Positions 40,053 through 50,755 of a DNA stretch of 64,000 bases are shown here, one piece after another. Below the pieces are notes generated by a model that was given only the letters and a program-made list of their open reading frames with translations, was not told the origin of the DNA and made no database searches. Source of the DNA: Enterobacter sp. kpr-6 (lineage in GTDB: Bacteria; Pseudomonadota; Gammaproteobacteria; Enterobacterales; Enterobacteriaceae); assembly GCF_900116015.1 (NCBI RefSeq), contig NZ_FOYH01000001.1, forward strand, positions 496,001-560,000, given 5' to 3'. Within the stretch, counting starts at the first letter, position 1; each line of letters starts with the position of its first letter. The translations under genes were made by a program, and so were the position numbers.

Positions 40053-41063
40053 ATGTACTACCCCTTCGTTCGTAAAGCCCTTTTCCAGCTCGATCCAGAG
40101 CGCGCTCATGAATTTACTTTTCAGCAATTACGCCGGCTTTCAGGCACACCGTTTGAAGCGCTGGTGCGTCAGACGCTGCCCGCAAAACCGGTGTCCTGCA
40201 TGGGGCTGACCTTTAAGAATCCGCTTGGCCTGGCGGCGGGTCTTGATAAAAACGGTGAATGTATCGATGCCTTTGGCGCGATGGGATTTGGTTCCATTGA
40301 AATCGGTACGGTGACGCCGCGCCCGCAGCCGGGTAACGATAAGCCGCGGATCTTCCGGCTGGTCGATGCCGAAGGGCTCATCAACCGCATGGGGTTTAAC
40401 AATCTCGGCGTGGATGTCCTGGTTGAGAACGTCAAAAAAGCGCATTTTGACGGCATTCTCGGGATTAATATCGGTAAAAATAAAGATACCCCGGTTGAGA
40501 ATGGCAAAGATGACTACCTGATTTGTATGGAAAAAGTCTATGCGTATGCGGGTTATATTGCGATTAATATCTCCTCACCAAATACGCCGGGGTTGCGCTC
40601 TTTACAATATGGCGAGGCGCTGGACGATCTGCTTAGCGCTATTAAACAGAAGCAAAGTGAGCTGCACATTCAGCATCATAAATATGTGCCTGTGGCAGTA
40701 AAAATTGCGCCGGATCTCAGTGAAGAAGAATTGATTCAGGTCGCCGACAGCTTAATTCGCCATAATATTGATGGTGTTATTGCCACCAATACCACACTGG
40801 ATCGTTCGCTTGTCCAGGGAATGAGGCACTGCGATGAAACGGGCGGGCTGAGCGGTCGTCCTCTGCAATTAAAAAGCACTGAAATTATTCGTCGTTTATC
40901 GCTGGAGTTAAACGGACGCCTGCCCGTTATTGGCGTGGGCGGAATCGATTCGGTGATTGCTGCGCGTGAGAAAATAGCGGCGGGTGCAACGCTTGTACAA
41001 ATTTATTCCGGCTTTATTTTCAAAGGCCCACCGCTGATTAAAGAAATCGTTACGCATCTTTGA
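40053..41063 (+). CDS. pyrD: dihydroorotate dehydrogenase (quinone), class 2
   Basis: Membrane-associated flavoenzyme that oxidises dihydroorotate to orotate with quinone as acceptor, the fourth step of pyrimidine synthesis. The 336-residue protein has the N-terminal helical membrane-binding extension (M-Y-Y-P-F-V-R-K), the FMN-binding beta/alpha barrel with [11 protein letters not shown] holding the catalytic Ser, and V-I-G-V-G-G-I. ATG 40053 follows AGGAG at 40043-40047 and gives the E. coli start; an in-frame codon at 40026 lies in the leader hairpin. Confidence 0.98.
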   Translation: MYYPFVRKALFQLDPERAHEFTFQQLRRLSGTPFEALVRQTLPAKPVSCMGLTFKNPLGLAAGLDKNGECIDAFGAMGFGSIEIGTVTPRPQPGNDKPRIFRLVDAEGLINRMGFNNLGVDVLVENVKKAHFDGILGINIGKNKDTPVENGKDDYLICMEKVYAYAGYIAINISSPNTPGLRSLQYGEALDDLLSAIKQKQSELHIQHHKYVPVAVKIAPDLSEEELIQVADSLIRHNIDGVIATNTTLDRSLVQGMRHCDETGGLSGRPLQLKSTEIIRRLSLELNGRLPVIGVGGIDSVIAAREKIAAGATLVQIYSGFIFKGPPLIKEIVTHL

Positions 41064-41081
41064 CTTTATCCCGCGAAAAGG

Positions 41082-41111
41082 CAACCAGGGCTTTATTTCC
41101 TGCCCTGGTTG
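41082..41111 (+). terminator. hairpin after pyrD, probable terminator
   Basis: Exact 10-bp stem CAACCAGGGC (41082-41091) and GCCCTGGTTG (41102-41111), 10-nt loop, then ATTTATATT; the T-run is interrupted, so efficiency is uncertain. Confidence 0.6.
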
Positions 41112-41231
41112 ATTTATATTCCGACGTTGTTGCTTATTTAGACATAATGCGCTTGTATTATTTTGAGCGAAAAGCGAAGCGGTAAAAACGGAACGGGCAG
41201 GCACTGGACGCCTGAGTAACGGGAGAGGCAA

Positions 41232-41774
41232 ATGCGTATTAAACCTGACGATAACTGGCGCTGGTATTTCGATGAAGAGCACGATCGCATGATGCTCGAT
41301 TTAGCCGATGGTATGCTGTTTCGTTCTCGTTTTGCCCGAAAGATGCTGACCCCTGATGCCTTTGCGCCGTCCGGTTTTTGTGTCGACGATGCCGCTCTCT
41401 ATTTCTCTTTTGAAGAAAAATGCCGCGAATTTGAATTAACCCGCGCTCAACAGGCCGAGCTGGTGCTAAATGCCCTGGTCGCCATTCGTTTCCTTAAACC
41501 GCAGATGCCAAAAAGCTGGCACTTTGTCGCGCATACCGATCACTGGTCACCGGTGACGGGCGAATCGGCATGTGTCTGGTTAAGCGATACCGAACAGCAG
41601 ATTAATTTGCTGGTGGTGGAACCGGGTGATAACGCGTCGCTGTGCCTGCTTGCCCAGCCCGGCGTGACGATTGCCGGGCGGACAATGCAACTGGGTGATG
41701 CGATTAAAATCATGAATGACCGCTTAAAACCCCTGTCGCATTCTGTCAGCTACTGCTTCGAACAGGCGGTTTAA
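41232..41774 (+). CDS. zapC: cell division protein ZapC
   Basis: Cytoplasmic FtsZ-associated protein that promotes bundling of protofilaments and Z-ring stability. The 180-residue product matches E. coli ZapC in length and in the N-terminal [11 protein letters not shown] and central [24 protein letters not shown] precedes the ATG. Its stop overlaps that of ycbX on the opposite strand by 4 bp (41771-41774). Confidence 0.95.
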   Translation: MRIKPDDNWRWYFDEEHDRMMLDLADGMLFRSRFARKMLTPDAFAPSGFCVDDAALYFSFEEKCREFELTRAQQAELVLNALVAIRFLKPQMPKSWHFVAHTDHWSPVTGESACVWLSDTEQQINLLVVEPGDNASLCLLAQPGVTIAGRTMQLGDAIKIMNDRLKPLSHSVSYCFEQAV

Positions 41775-42880
41775 CTCTCAAGCGTCAGCGCAGTTTTAGG
41801 AATACAGCTACAGCAAAGAATGGTGCCATCGTTCCCAATGGCCGATTTTTTCAGCGCGCTCACTTCCCCTTCGACCAGACGTATCCGGCAGCAGCCGCAG
41901 ATCCCGGCGCGGCAGGAGTAGGGTACGCGAAATCCCTGATTTTCCAGTTGCTCAAGCAGTACCTGTTGGTTGTTGCCGGTAAAGGTCTGTCCCTGCCAGG
42001 CGATTTCAACGGTGGATTCGGCTTGCGGCTCTGCTTCCAGCGTTTCAGCTACCTCACCCGCACCGTATTTTTTCCCCGGCGCACGGCTTAACACGGTGAG
42101 TTCATCACCCACGCGGATCACGCCGCTGTTGCGGGCAATTAGATTCTGACCAAAATCGACATCGCCGTTATCCGTGGCGGTACGGAAACGTTGCAGGGTG
42201 GCTAACGGTTCGCCCGAGGGATGCTTCTGCCCGCGCGCCGGACTGATGGTGGTGAAAATACAGCGGCTGCACGGTTTCACGACGTCAAAAATCACCTCGC
42301 CAATACGCACCACTTTCCAGGTGTCCTCATCCCAGGCCTCGGTACCCGCAATCACCAGATTAGGCCGGAACTGCTCCATCTGGACGCTCGCCGGACAGCG
42401 GTTTTGCACATCGCGTAGCGACGCTTCGGTGGTGAGCAGATACGGGAAGCCATCAGCAAAAGAGAGCGGCACGCTGTCGTGGCGTTTGACCCGGCGGGTG
42501 GGCGCAGGGCCGACCCAGCGCAATTGCACGTCGCGGTTGAAAAAGCCGCTCAGCCAGCGGTTAATCGCCCCGGGCGCAATTCGCGCGGTGAAGTGATTAC
42601 CCCAGACTTCGGTGGGTTCATCCGGCTGAGCGAAATCGGCAAAACGGACCAGCGCACTGCTGCCGTCGGGCGCAGTCAGATGTAAACCATCGTGCACGGG
42701 GGAGGGGGTGAAGCGAACCATGTCGGGATACTGACGGGCGGTAATAAAGGTGCCATCAGGTTCGGTGATCATAAAAATACGATCGAATGCCAGGCCGCTG
42801 ATGTCGGCCAGCGCATGCGTAAGGCCAATCCCGCGCATCGATTTAACCGGGTGAATGAAAAGTCGTGATAACGTCGCCAC
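41771..42880 (-). CDS. ycbX: MOSC-domain iron-sulfur protein YcbX
   Basis: Molybdenum-cofactor-dependent reductase component that in E. coli detoxifies N-hydroxylated base analogues such as 6-hydroxylaminopurine. The 369-residue protein has an N-terminal MOSC barrel domain, the MOSC core with a conserved Cys in [11 protein letters not shown], and a C-terminal plant-type 2Fe-2S ferredoxin domain with C-R-A-G-I-C-G-C-C and a fourth Cys in C-C-S-C. Convergent with zapC; divergent from rlmL across 99 nt. Confidence 0.95.
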   Translation of the reverse strand: MATLSRLFIHPVKSMRGIGLTHALADISGLAFDRIFMITEPDGTFITARQYPDMVRFTPSPVHDGLHLTAPDGSSALVRFADFAQPDEPTEVWGNHFTARIAPGAINRWLSGFFNRDVQLRWVGPAPTRRVKRHDSVPLSFADGFPYLLTTEASLRDVQNRCPASVQMEQFRPNLVIAGTEAWDEDTWKVVRIGEVIFDVVKPCSRCIFTTISPARGQKHPSGEPLATLQRFRTATDNGDVDFGQNLIARNSGVIRVGDELTVLSRAPGKKYGAGEVAETLEAEPQAESTVEIAWQGQTFTGNNQQVLLEQLENQGFRVPYSCRAGICGCCRIRLVEGEVSALKKSAIGNDGTILCCSCIPKTALTLES

Positions 42881-42979
42881 GCCGTCCTCCCTGCAAATGA
42901 AAATAAGCCCTCAACTTTATGACATAGCGTTGAGATTAGCTATAATGCGCAACAATTTTCTAAGTGTAAAAGTGACGAT

Positions 42980-45088
42980 ATGATTTCTCTGTTTGCCAGT
43001 ACGGCCCGCGGGCTTGAAGAGCTGTTAAAAACTGAACTGGAAAGCCTGGGCGCACAGCACGCGCAGGTCGTTCAGGGTGGTGTCCATTTTGAGGGTGACA
43101 CCCGGCTGCTCTACCAGAGCCTGATGTGGAGTCGTCTGGCCTCGCGCATCATGATGCCGATGAGCGAGTGCAAGGTGTACAGCGACCTTGACCTCTATCT
43201 TGGTGTTCAGGCGATTGACTGGACGGAGATCTTCAGCCCGAACGCCACCTTTGCCGTGCATTTCAGCGGCCTGAACGAAACCATCCGCAACAGCCAGTAC
43301 GGCGCGCTGAAAGTGAAAGACGCCATTGTGGACAGCTTTACCCGCAAAAATCTTGAGCGCCCGAACGTCGATCGTGAAAACCCCGATCTGCGCATTAACG
43401 TCTGGCTGAATAAAGATATCGCGCACATTGCACTCGATCTCAGCGGTGAAGGCCTGCATATGCGTGGCTACCGCGACAGCACCGGCCTTGCTCCCATTAA
43501 AGAAACGCTGGCGTCGGCCATCGTCATGCGCTCCGGCTGGCAGCCGGGTACGCCGCTGCTCGATCCGATGTGCGGTTCCGGTACGCTGTTGATCGAAGCG
43601 GCGATGCTGGCAACCGATCGCGCACCGGGTCTGCATCGCGGTCACTGGGGCTTTGGCGGCTGGGCGCAGCATGACGAGGCGATCTGGAAAGAGGTGAAAG
43701 CCGAAGCCCAGGTGCGCGCACGTAAAGGGCTGGCCGATTACACATCACGTTTCTATGGCTCTGACAGCGATGCCCGCGTTATTGAACGCGCCCGCAGCAA
43801 CGCCCGCCGCGCCGGGATTGGCGAGCTGATTACTTTTGAAGTGAAAGATGTCGCGAAGCTGATCAATCCGGTGCCGGATGCGCAACCGGGTACCGTGCTC
43901 AGTAACCCGCCTTACGGCGAGCGTCTGGAGAGCGAACCGGCGCTGATCGCGCTGCACAGCCTGCTGGGACGGATCGTGAAAAGCCAGTTCGGTGGCTGGA
44001 ACCTGTCGCTGTTCAGCGCCTCACCGGATCTACTCAACTGCCTGCAATTGCGCGCTGAGCGCCAGTTCAAAGCTAAAAATGGCCCGCTGGATTGCGTCCA
44101 GAAAAACTACGCCATTGCACAAACCAGCGGTGAAACCGCAGCACCGGTGATGGCGGAAGATTACGCAAACCGTTTGCGTAAGAACCTCAAAAAGCTGGAG
44201 AAATGGGCGCGTCAGGAAGGCATCGAATGCTATCGCCTGTATGACGCCGATCTGCCGGAATACAACGTGGCGGTAGACCGCTACGCCGACTGGGTGGTAG
44301 TGCAGGAGTACGCGCCGCCGAAAACCGTTGATCCGCAGAAAGCCCGTCAGCGCCTGTTTGACATTATCGCTGCCACCATCGCGGTGCTGGGCATTGCGCC
44401 GAACAAGCTGGTGCTAAAAACCCGCGAGCGTCAGAAGGGCAAAAACCAGTATCAGAAGATGAACGAGAAGGGCGATTTCATGGAGGTAAGCGAATACAAC
44501 GCCCGCCTGTGGGTCAACCTGACCGATTATCTCGACACCGGCCTGTTCCTCGATCACCGCATCGCACGCCGTATGCTGGGGCAGATGAGCAAGGACAAAG
44601 ATTTCCTTAACCTCTTTGCTTATACCGGCAGCGCCAGCGTGCACGCCGGGCTTGGCGGGGCGAAGTCCACCACCACGGTGGATATGTCGCGCACCTATCT
44701 GGAATGGGCCGAGCGCAACCTGCGCTTAAACGGCTTAAGCGGTCGCGCGCACCGTCTGATCCAGGCGGACTGCCTGGGCTGGCTGCGCGAAACCGATGAG
44801 CAGTTCGACCTGATCTTTATCGATCCACCAACCTTCTCCAACTCCAAACGTATGGAAGAGGCGTTTGACGTCCAGCGCGATCACCTGGCGCTGATGACCG
44901 ATTTGAAACGTCTGCTGCGTAAAGGCGGCACCATTATGTTCTCGAACAACAAACGCGGTTTCCGTATGGACCACGACGGCCTGGCTGAACTGGGGCTGAA
45001 AGCACAAGAAATCACGCAAAAAACGCAGTCGCAAGATTTCGCCCGCAACCGTCAAATCCACAACTGCTGGCTGATTACCGCAGCCTGA
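42980..45088 (+). CDS. rlmL: 23S rRNA (G2445-N2)/(G2069-N7)-methyltransferase RlmKL
   Basis: Fused enzyme carrying two SAM methyltransferases that modify G2445 (RlmL half) and G2069 (RlmK half) of 23S rRNA. The 702-residue protein starts with a THUMP domain, then the RlmL domain with D-P-M-C-G-S-G-T (195-202) and the N-P-P-Y motif (309-312), and the C-terminal RlmK domain with [10 protein letters not shown] and F-I-D-P-P-T-F (DPP 615-617). Fused length as in E. coli, where it is also called rlmKL or ycbY. Followed 10 nt later by uup. Confidence 0.97.
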   Translation: MISLFASTARGLEELLKTELESLGAQHAQVVQGGVHFEGDTRLLYQSLMWSRLASRIMMPMSECKVYSDLDLYLGVQAIDWTEIFSPNATFAVHFSGLNETIRNSQYGALKVKDAIVDSFTRKNLERPNVDRENPDLRINVWLNKDIAHIALDLSGEGLHMRGYRDSTGLAPIKETLASAIVMRSGWQPGTPLLDPMCGSGTLLIEAAMLATDRAPGLHRGHWGFGGWAQHDEAIWKEVKAEAQVRARKGLADYTSRFYGSDSDARVIERARSNARRAGIGELITFEVKDVAKLINPVPDAQPGTVLSNPPYGERLESEPALIALHSLLGRIVKSQFGGWNLSLFSASPDLLNCLQLRAERQFKAKNGPLDCVQKNYAIAQTSGETAAPVMAEDYANRLRKNLKKLEKWARQEGIECYRLYDADLPEYNVAVDRYADWVVVQEYAPPKTVDPQKARQRLFDIIAATIAVLGIAPNKLVLKTRERQKGKNQYQKMNEKGDFMEVSEYNARLWVNLTDYLDTGLFLDHRIARRMLGQMSKDKDFLNLFAYTGSASVHAGLGGAKSTTTVDMSRTYLEWAERNLRLNGLSGRAHRLIQADCLGWLRETDEQFDLIFIDPPTFSNSKRMEEAFDVQRDHLALMTDLKRLLRKGGTIMFSNNKRGFRMDHDGLAELGLKAQEITQKTQSQDFARNRQIHNCWLITAA

Positions 45089-45098
45089 AGGAATTATT

Positions 45099-47006
45099 AT
45101 GTCATTGATTAGTATGCACGGTGCCTGGCTCTCCTTTAGCGATGCGCCGCTGTTAGATAACGCTGAACTGCACATTGAAGATAACGAGCGCGTCTGTCTG
45201 GTTGGGCGTAACGGCGCGGGCAAATCGACGCTGATGAAGATCATCAACCGTGAACAGGGGCTGGACGATGGCCGTATTGTTTACGAACAGGGTCTGGTGG
45301 TTGCGCGTCTGCAACAGGACCCCCCGCGTAACGTGGCAGGCAGCGTGTATGATTTTGTCGCCGAAGGCATTTCGGAGCAGGCGGAATACCTGAAGGGCTA
45401 TCATGAGATTTCCCATCGGGTGATGACCGATCCGAGCGATAAAAACCTCAACGAGATGGCCCGTTTGCAGGAACTGCTCGATCATCACGGCCTGTGGCAG
45501 ATCGAAAACCGCATTAACGAAGTGCTGGAGCAGATTGGTCTGGAGCCTGATATGGCGCTGGCGTCGCTGTCCGGCGGCTGGCTGCGTAAAGCGGCGCTGG
45601 GGCGCGCGCTGGTGAGCAACCCGCGCGTGCTGCTGCTTGATGAACCGACCAACCACCTGGACATCGAAACCATCGACTGGCTGGAAGGGTTCCTGAAGAA
45701 CTTTAACGGCACCATTATCTTTATTTCCCACGACCGTTCGTTCATTCGCAATATGGCGACGCGCATTGTCGATCTCGATCGCGGCAAGCTGGTGACCTAT
45801 CCGGGCAATTACGATCAGTACCTGCTGGAAAAAGAAGAAGCGCTGCGCGTGGAAGAGCTGCAAAACGCCGAATTCGACCGCAAGCTGGCGCAGGAAGAGG
45901 TGTGGATCCGCCAGGGGATCAAAGCCCGCCGTACCCGTAACGAGGGCCGCGTGCGTGCCTTAAAAGCGATGCGCCGTGAGCGCGGCGAGCGCCGTGAAGT
46001 CATGGGCAGCGCCAAAATGCAGGTGGAAGAAGCCGCCCGCTCCGGCAAAATCGTCTTCGAAATGGAAAACGTCCATTACGGCGTCGATGGCAAAGTGCTG
46101 GTCAATGACTTCTCCGCGCAGGTGCAGCGCGGCGATAAGATCGCCCTGATTGGCCCGAACGGTTGCGGTAAAACCACGCTGTTAAAATTGATGCTCGGTC
46201 AGTTGCAGGCCGATAGCGGTCGCATTCACTGCGGCACCAAATTAGAAGTCGCTTATTTCGATCAGCACCGCGCAGAGCTTGATCCGGACAGAACGGTGAT
46301 GGACAACCTTGCCGAAGGCAAACAGGAAGTGATGGTCAACGGCAAGCCGCGCCATGTGCTGGGCTATTTGCAGGACTTCCTGTTCCACCCGAAACGTGCG
46401 ATGACGCCAGTGCGTGCGCTGTCCGGCGGGGAGCGTAACCGCCTGTTGCTGGCCCGTCTGTTCCTCAAGCCCAGTAACTTACTGATCCTCGATGAACCGA
46501 CTAACGATCTGGACGTGGAAACCCTGGAACTGCTGGAAGAGCTTATCGACAGCTATCAGGGAACCGTCATGCTGGTCAGCCACGATCGTCAGTTTGTCGA
46601 TAACACCGTAACCGAATGCTGGATCTTCGAGGGCAACGGTCACATTGGACGTTACGTGGGCGGCTACCACGATGCACGCGGGCAACAGGCGTCCTCGCTG
46701 GCGCACAAGCAGAGTGGTGCGAAAAAGAGCGCGGAAGTGGCTCTTCCTAAAGCAGAAACTGTCAAACGGACGGCGAACAAACTAAGCTATAACTTGCAGC
46801 GCGAGCTTGAGCAGTTGCCTGCTCGTCTCGAAACCCTGGAAGCCGAACTTGAAGCCTTACAAGCGCAGGTGGCAGACGGCGCTTTCTTTAGTCAGCCTCA
46901 CGATCACACACAAAAAGTGCTGGCCGATATGGCACTGGCTGAACAGGCGCTGGAAGAGGCTTTTGAACGTTGGGAATACCTTGAAGCCCTTAAAAACGGC
47001 GCATAA
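45099..47006 (+). CDS. uup: ABC-F family ATPase Uup
   Basis: Soluble ABC-F protein with two ATP-binding cassettes and no membrane part; E. coli Uup lowers precise excision of transposons and acts on ribosomes and replication intermediates. The 635-residue protein has Walker A G-R-N-G-A-G-K-S-T at 36-44 and G-P-N-G-C-G-K-T-T in the second cassette, both signatures (L-S-G-G), two L-L-L/I-L-D-E-P-T-N motifs, and a charged C-terminal coiled coil (about 565-635) known to bind DNA in E. coli. GAAGGA precedes the ATG. Confidence 0.96.
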   Translation: MSLISMHGAWLSFSDAPLLDNAELHIEDNERVCLVGRNGAGKSTLMKIINREQGLDDGRIVYEQGLVVARLQQDPPRNVAGSVYDFVAEGISEQAEYLKGYHEISHRVMTDPSDKNLNEMARLQELLDHHGLWQIENRINEVLEQIGLEPDMALASLSGGWLRKAALGRALVSNPRVLLLDEPTNHLDIETIDWLEGFLKNFNGTIIFISHDRSFIRNMATRIVDLDRGKLVTYPGNYDQYLLEKEEALRVEELQNAEFDRKLAQEEVWIRQGIKARRTRNEGRVRALKAMRRERGERREVMGSAKMQVEEAARSGKIVFEMENVHYGVDGKVLVNDFSAQVQRGDKIALIGPNGCGKTTLLKLMLGQLQADSGRIHCGTKLEVAYFDQHRAELDPDRTVMDNLAEGKQEVMVNGKPRHVLGYLQDFLFHPKRAMTPVRALSGGERNRLLLARLFLKPSNLLILDEPTNDLDVETLELLEELIDSYQGTVMLVSHDRQFVDNTVTECWIFEGNGHIGRYVGGYHDARGQQASSLAHKQSGAKKSAEVALPKAETVKRTANKLSYNLQRELEQLPARLETLEAELEALQAQVADGAFFSQPHDHTQKVLADMALAEQALEEAFERWEYLEALKNGA

Positions 47007-47035
47007 TTTCAGGTAAACACATTTCAGGTAAACAC
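47006..47035 (+). repeat. exact 15-bp tandem duplication between uup and pqiA
   Basis: ATTTCAGGTAAACAC occurs twice head to tail (47006-47020, 47021-47035). The first copy starts with the last base of the uup stop; the second ends 1 nt before the pqiA ATG. Each copy carries a weak Shine-Dalgarno-like CAGGT, so the duplication moved the pqiA start 15 nt away from uup and doubled its ribosome-binding sequence. Confidence 0.95.
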
Positions 47036-47036
47036 T

Positions 47037-48290
47037 ATGTGTGAGCACCACCATGCCAGTCGGCACATTTTGTGTTCCCAGTGTGACTTGCTGGTGGCGC
47101 TTCCCGATTTACAAAAGGGACATAAAGCGGATTGCCCACGCTGTGGGCACACGCTGAGTACCAAGTGGGACGAGCCGCGGCAGCGTCCCACCGCGTATGC
47201 GCTTGTCGCGCTCTTTATGCTGCTGCTGGCGAATCTTTTTCCCTTTATCAATATGAAAGTGGCGGGTATCAGCAGCGAAGTGACGCTGATGGAAATCCCG
47301 CACGTCATGTTTTCGGAAGATTACGCCAGCCTCGGCACCTTCTTTCTCCTCTTCGTGCAACTGGTCCCCGCCTTTTGCCTGATTACCCTGATCCTGCTGG
47401 TTAACCGTGCAAAACTGCCCGCGCGGGTAACGATTCTGCTGGCGCGCGTGTTCTTCCAGCTTCGCGCGTGGGGAATGGCGGAAATCTTTCTCGCGGGCGT
47501 GCTGGTCAGCTTCGTTAAGCTGATGGCCTATGGCGATATCGGCGTGGGCAGTAGTTTCCTGCCGTGGTGTTTATTCTGCTTACTGCAACTGCGCGCGTTT
47601 CAGTGCGTTGACCGTCAATGGCTGTGGGACGATATCACCCCTGCGCCGCAGATTAACCGCACCTTACAGGTCGGCGTGCCGGGCATCCGCCAGGGGCTAC
47701 GCTCCTGCCCCTGCTGCACGGCGATTTTGCCGGTTGACCAGTTAACCTGCCCGCGCTGCCATACAAAAGGTCATGCCCGGCGCAAAAACAGCCTTCAGTT
47801 AACGATGGCTCTGCTGATTACCTCCATTCTGCTTTATCTGCCCGCCAATATTCTGCCGATTATGATCACCGATCTGCTGGGCGATAAAATGCCGTCCACC
47901 ATTCTGGCGGGCGTAGTGCTGCTCTGGGGGGAGGGGTCGTACCCGGTGGCGCTGGTGATTTTTATCGCCAGCATTATGGTGCCAACGCTGAAAATGATTG
48001 CCCTGGGCTGGTTGTGCTGGGACGCGAAAGGGCACGGTCCGCGCGACAGCGAGCGTATGCATTTGATTTATGAAGTGGTCGAATTTGTGGGCCGCTGGTC
48101 AATGATCGACGTGTTTGTCATTGCAGTCCTCTCTGCGCTGGTGCGCATTGGCGGGCTGATGAATATTTACCCCGCAATGGGCGCGCTGATGTTTGCGCTG
48201 GTGGTCATCATGACGATGTTTGCGGCAATGACTTTCGATCCGCGTTTGTCGTGGGATCGGGAGCCAGAATCAAGCCTGGAGGAGAGTTAA
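47037..48290 (+). CDS. pqiA: intermembrane transport protein PqiA
   Basis: Multi-pass inner-membrane partner of the MCE protein PqiB in a lipid-transport/envelope-stress system inducible by paraquat (SoxRS) in E. coli. The 417-residue protein consists of two related halves, each with a cytoplasmic zinc-ribbon-like part (C-S-Q-C ... C-P-R-C-G and C-P-C-C ... C-P-R-C) followed by about four transmembrane helices. It starts just after a 15-bp duplication and lies 4 nt before pqiB. Confidence 0.95.
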   Translation: MCEHHHASRHILCSQCDLLVALPDLQKGHKADCPRCGHTLSTKWDEPRQRPTAYALVALFMLLLANLFPFINMKVAGISSEVTLMEIPHVMFSEDYASLGTFFLLFVQLVPAFCLITLILLVNRAKLPARVTILLARVFFQLRAWGMAEIFLAGVLVSFVKLMAYGDIGVGSSFLPWCLFCLLQLRAFQCVDRQWLWDDITPAPQINRTLQVGVPGIRQGLRSCPCCTAILPVDQLTCPRCHTKGHARRKNSLQLTMALLITSILLYLPANILPIMITDLLGDKMPSTILAGVVLLWGEGSYPVALVIFIASIMVPTLKMIALGWLCWDAKGHGPRDSERMHLIYEVVEFVGRWSMIDVFVIAVLSALVRIGGLMNIYPAMGALMFALVVIMTMFAAMTFDPRLSWDREPESSLEES

Positions 48291-48294
48291 CACC

Positions 48295-49932
48295 ATGGAG
48301 ACGAAACGTGGGGAAGCGAATGTGCAGAAGGTAAAAAACTGGTCACCGGTCTGGATCTTCCCGATTGTGACCGCGCTGATTGGCGCGTGGATCCTTTTTT
48401 ACCACTACAGCCATCAGGGGCCGGTGGTGACGCTGATTACCACCAATGCGGAAGGCATCGAAGCCGGAAAAACGCCGATTAAAAGCCGCAGCATCAATGT
48501 CGGGGTCGTAGAGTCCGCGACGCTGTCGGACGATTTAACGCGGGTGGAAATCAAAGCGCGCCTGAACGCGGATATGAGTAAGTTGCTGCACAATGATTCC
48601 GTGTTCTGGGTGGTGAAGCCGCAGGTAGGACGTGAGGGGATCAGCGGGCTGGGGACGCTGCTATCCGGGGCCTACATTGAACTCCAGCCGGGATCGAAGG
48701 GCACGCAGCCGGAGAGTTATAAACTGCTGGATTCCCCGCCGCTCGCGCCGCCTGATGCGAAAGGTATCCGCGTGATCCTCGACAGTAAAAAAGCCGGGCA
48801 GCTTTCTCCGGGCGATCCGGTACTGTTCCGGGGTTATCGGGTCGGGTCGGTGGAAACCAGCAATTTCGATTCGAAAAAACGCACCATCAGCTATCAGCTC
48901 TTTATCAACGCGCCAAACGATCGCCTGGTGACCAGTAACGTACGTTTCTGGAAAGACAGCGGGATTGCGGTGGATCTGACCTCTGCGGGGATGCGTGTCG
49001 AAATGGGATCATTGACCACGCTGTTTGGCGGCGGGGTGAGTTTTGATGTGCCGGAAGGCATGGAGCTGGGTGCGCCGGTCGCAGAAAAAACGGCCTATAC
49101 GCTGTATGACGATCAGCGCAGCATCCAGGAGTCTCTCTACACCGAACATATTGATTACCTGATGTTCTTTGATGACTCTATCCGTGGTCTTCAGGTGGGC
49201 GCACCTGTTGAATTCCGGGGGATTCGTCTGGGTACGGTCAGCAAAGTTCCGGCGGCCATTCCGGGTCTGCGGCAGGCATTCAATAACGATTACCGCATTC
49301 CGGTGCTGGTGCGCATTGAGCCGGAACGCCTGGCGCTGCAGTTGGGCGAAATACCCGACGTGGGCGCACACCTGAAAAACCTGATTGAGCGGGGCCTGCG
49401 TGCGTCGCTGAAAACGGGCAACCTGGTGACGGGTGCGCTGTATATCGACCTCAATTTTGATAACAAAGCACCGCCGGTGACGGGGATGCGGGAGTTTGGC
49501 GGCTATCGAATTATTCCTACCACCAGCGGTGGGCTGGCGCAGATCCAACAGCGCCTGATGGATACGCTGGATAAGATCAACAACCTGCCGTTGAATCCAA
49601 TGATTGAACAGGCGACGAATACGCTGACGGAAAGCCAGCGCACCATGCGCCGTCTGCAAACCACGCTGGATAATCTGAATAACCTGACGGCCAGCCAGTC
49701 GGTGCAGCAGTTGCCGACCGACATGCAGCAAACCCTGCGTGAACTGAACCGGAGTATGCAGGGCTTCCAGCCGGGATCGGCGGCTTATAACAAGATGGTC
49801 GCGGATATGCAGCGGCTTGACCAGGTGCTGCGCGAATTGCAGCCGGTGCTGAAGACACTGAATACCAAGAGTAACGCGCTGGTATTTGAAGCGAAGGATA
49901 AAAAAGATCCTGAGCCTAAGAGGGCGAAATAA
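48295..49932 (+). CDS. pqiB: MCE-family intermembrane transport protein PqiB
   Basis: Periplasm-spanning MCE protein; in E. coli PqiB hexamers form stacked rings with a long helical needle reaching the outer membrane. The 545-residue protein has one N-terminal transmembrane helix (W-I-F-P-I-V-T-A-L-I-G-A-W-I-L), three MCE domains (about 45-150, 160-270, 280-400) and a C-terminal helical segment of about 120 residues rich in L, N, Q and R. It overlaps pqiC by 1 nt (TAATG). Confidence 0.96.
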   Translation: METKRGEANVQKVKNWSPVWIFPIVTALIGAWILFYHYSHQGPVVTLITTNAEGIEAGKTPIKSRSINVGVVESATLSDDLTRVEIKARLNADMSKLLHNDSVFWVVKPQVGREGISGLGTLLSGAYIELQPGSKGTQPESYKLLDSPPLAPPDAKGIRVILDSKKAGQLSPGDPVLFRGYRVGSVETSNFDSKKRTISYQLFINAPNDRLVTSNVRFWKDSGIAVDLTSAGMRVEMGSLTTLFGGGVSFDVPEGMELGAPVAEKTAYTLYDDQRSIQESLYTEHIDYLMFFDDSIRGLQVGAPVEFRGIRLGTVSKVPAAIPGLRQAFNNDYRIPVLVRIEPERLALQLGEIPDVGAHLKNLIERGLRASLKTGNLVTGALYIDLNFDNKAPPVTGMREFGGYRIIPTTSGGLAQIQQRLMDTLDKINNLPLNPMIEQATNTLTESQRTMRRLQTTLDNLNNLTASQSVQQLPTDMQQTLRELNRSMQGFQPGSAAYNKMVADMQRLDQVLRELQPVLKTLNTKSNALVFEAKDKKDPEPKRAK

Positions 49933-50498
49933 TGAAAAAAGGATGGGTGGTTGGCGCAGCGATGCTTCTGGCAGCCTGTAGCAGCAACGTCGAAGAGACG
50001 AACTATTACCAGTTACCGGGGCCGGTAACGCCTGCGACACAAAGCCACGGCGGTCAGAATGCCCGACTGCTGTGGGTTGAACAGGTGTCAGTGCCGGATT
50101 ATCTGGCCGGTAATGGCGTGGTGTACCAGACCAGCGACGTGAAGTATTCGATTGGCACGCAAAACCTGTGGGCCAGCCCGCTCGATCAACAGCTACGCAC
50201 CACGCTGGTGTCGAACCTCAGCCAGCAGTTGCCTGGCTGGGTGGTGGCGTCGCAACCGCTCGGACACGATCAGGATACGCTTAATGTGACCGTAACAGGG
50301 TTTCACGGGCGCTATGATGGCCGGGTGATCGTCAGCGGCGAATGGCTGCTCAATCATCAGGGACAGCTCAGCAAACGTCCGTTCCATATCGAAATGACGC
50401 AGCAGCAGGATGGTTATGACGCGATGGTGAAAGTGCTCGGTGAGGCGTGGAGTCGTGAAGCCAGTGAAATCGCTCGCGAGTTAAAACAGATGCCCTGA
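49932..50498 (+). CDS. pqiC: outer-membrane lipoprotein PqiC
   Basis: Lipoprotein of 188 residues (DUF330/ABC-transport auxiliary family) that caps the PqiB needle at the outer membrane. The signal sequence ends in the lipobox L-A-A-C (Cys about 16) followed by S-S-N, compatible with outer-membrane sorting. Third gene of pqiABC, coupled to pqiB by a shared base; the operon ends in a strong terminator. Also known as ymbA. Confidence 0.95.
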   Translation: MKKGWVVGAAMLLAACSSNVEETNYYQLPGPVTPATQSHGGQNARLLWVEQVSVPDYLAGNGVVYQTSDVKYSIGTQNLWASPLDQQLRTTLVSNLSQQLPGWVVASQPLGHDQDTLNVTVTGFHGRYDGRVIVSGEWLLNHQGQLSKRPFHIEMTQQQDGYDAMVKVLGEAWSREASEIARELKQMP

Positions 50499-50512
50499 GT
50501 GCAATTAATCTG

Positions 50513-50552
50513 AAAAAAACCGCGCCGGTCATGTGATCCGCGCGGTTTTTTT
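50513..50552 (+). terminator. rho-independent terminator of pqiABC
   Basis: AAAAACCGCGC (50515-50525) pairs with GCGCGGTTTTT (50540-50550), followed by more T. Stem of 11 bp, 14-nt loop. Confidence 0.93.
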
Positions 50553-50654
50553 ATGGCCGCAAAATGGCGCTTAATACTTGTTCCCGCTCACACTTTTTGT
50601 ACAAATGATTTTCTATGTATCTCACATTTATGACACTGGTATGAATTTTGTGCA

Positions 50655-50683
50655 TTGACGATCGCCATTATTCGCGGTATTGG
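50655..50683 (+). promoter_or_regulatory. candidate promoter of rmf
   Basis: TTGACG (50655-50660), 17-nt spacer, TATTGG (50678-50683). Good -35, weaker -10; the weak promoter fits a gene controlled by growth phase and ppGpp. Confidence 0.5.
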
Positions 50684-50755
50684 TTAAACGTGATTGCGCA
50701 TTTTGTAATCACTGTTTTCTTTTCCACCAGACTCAAAAAATGAGGGAAACGAGGC

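Noticed and set aside
50590-50640. CRP site upstream of rmf
   Set aside because: Only one TCACA half-site is present; the partner half-site is missing.
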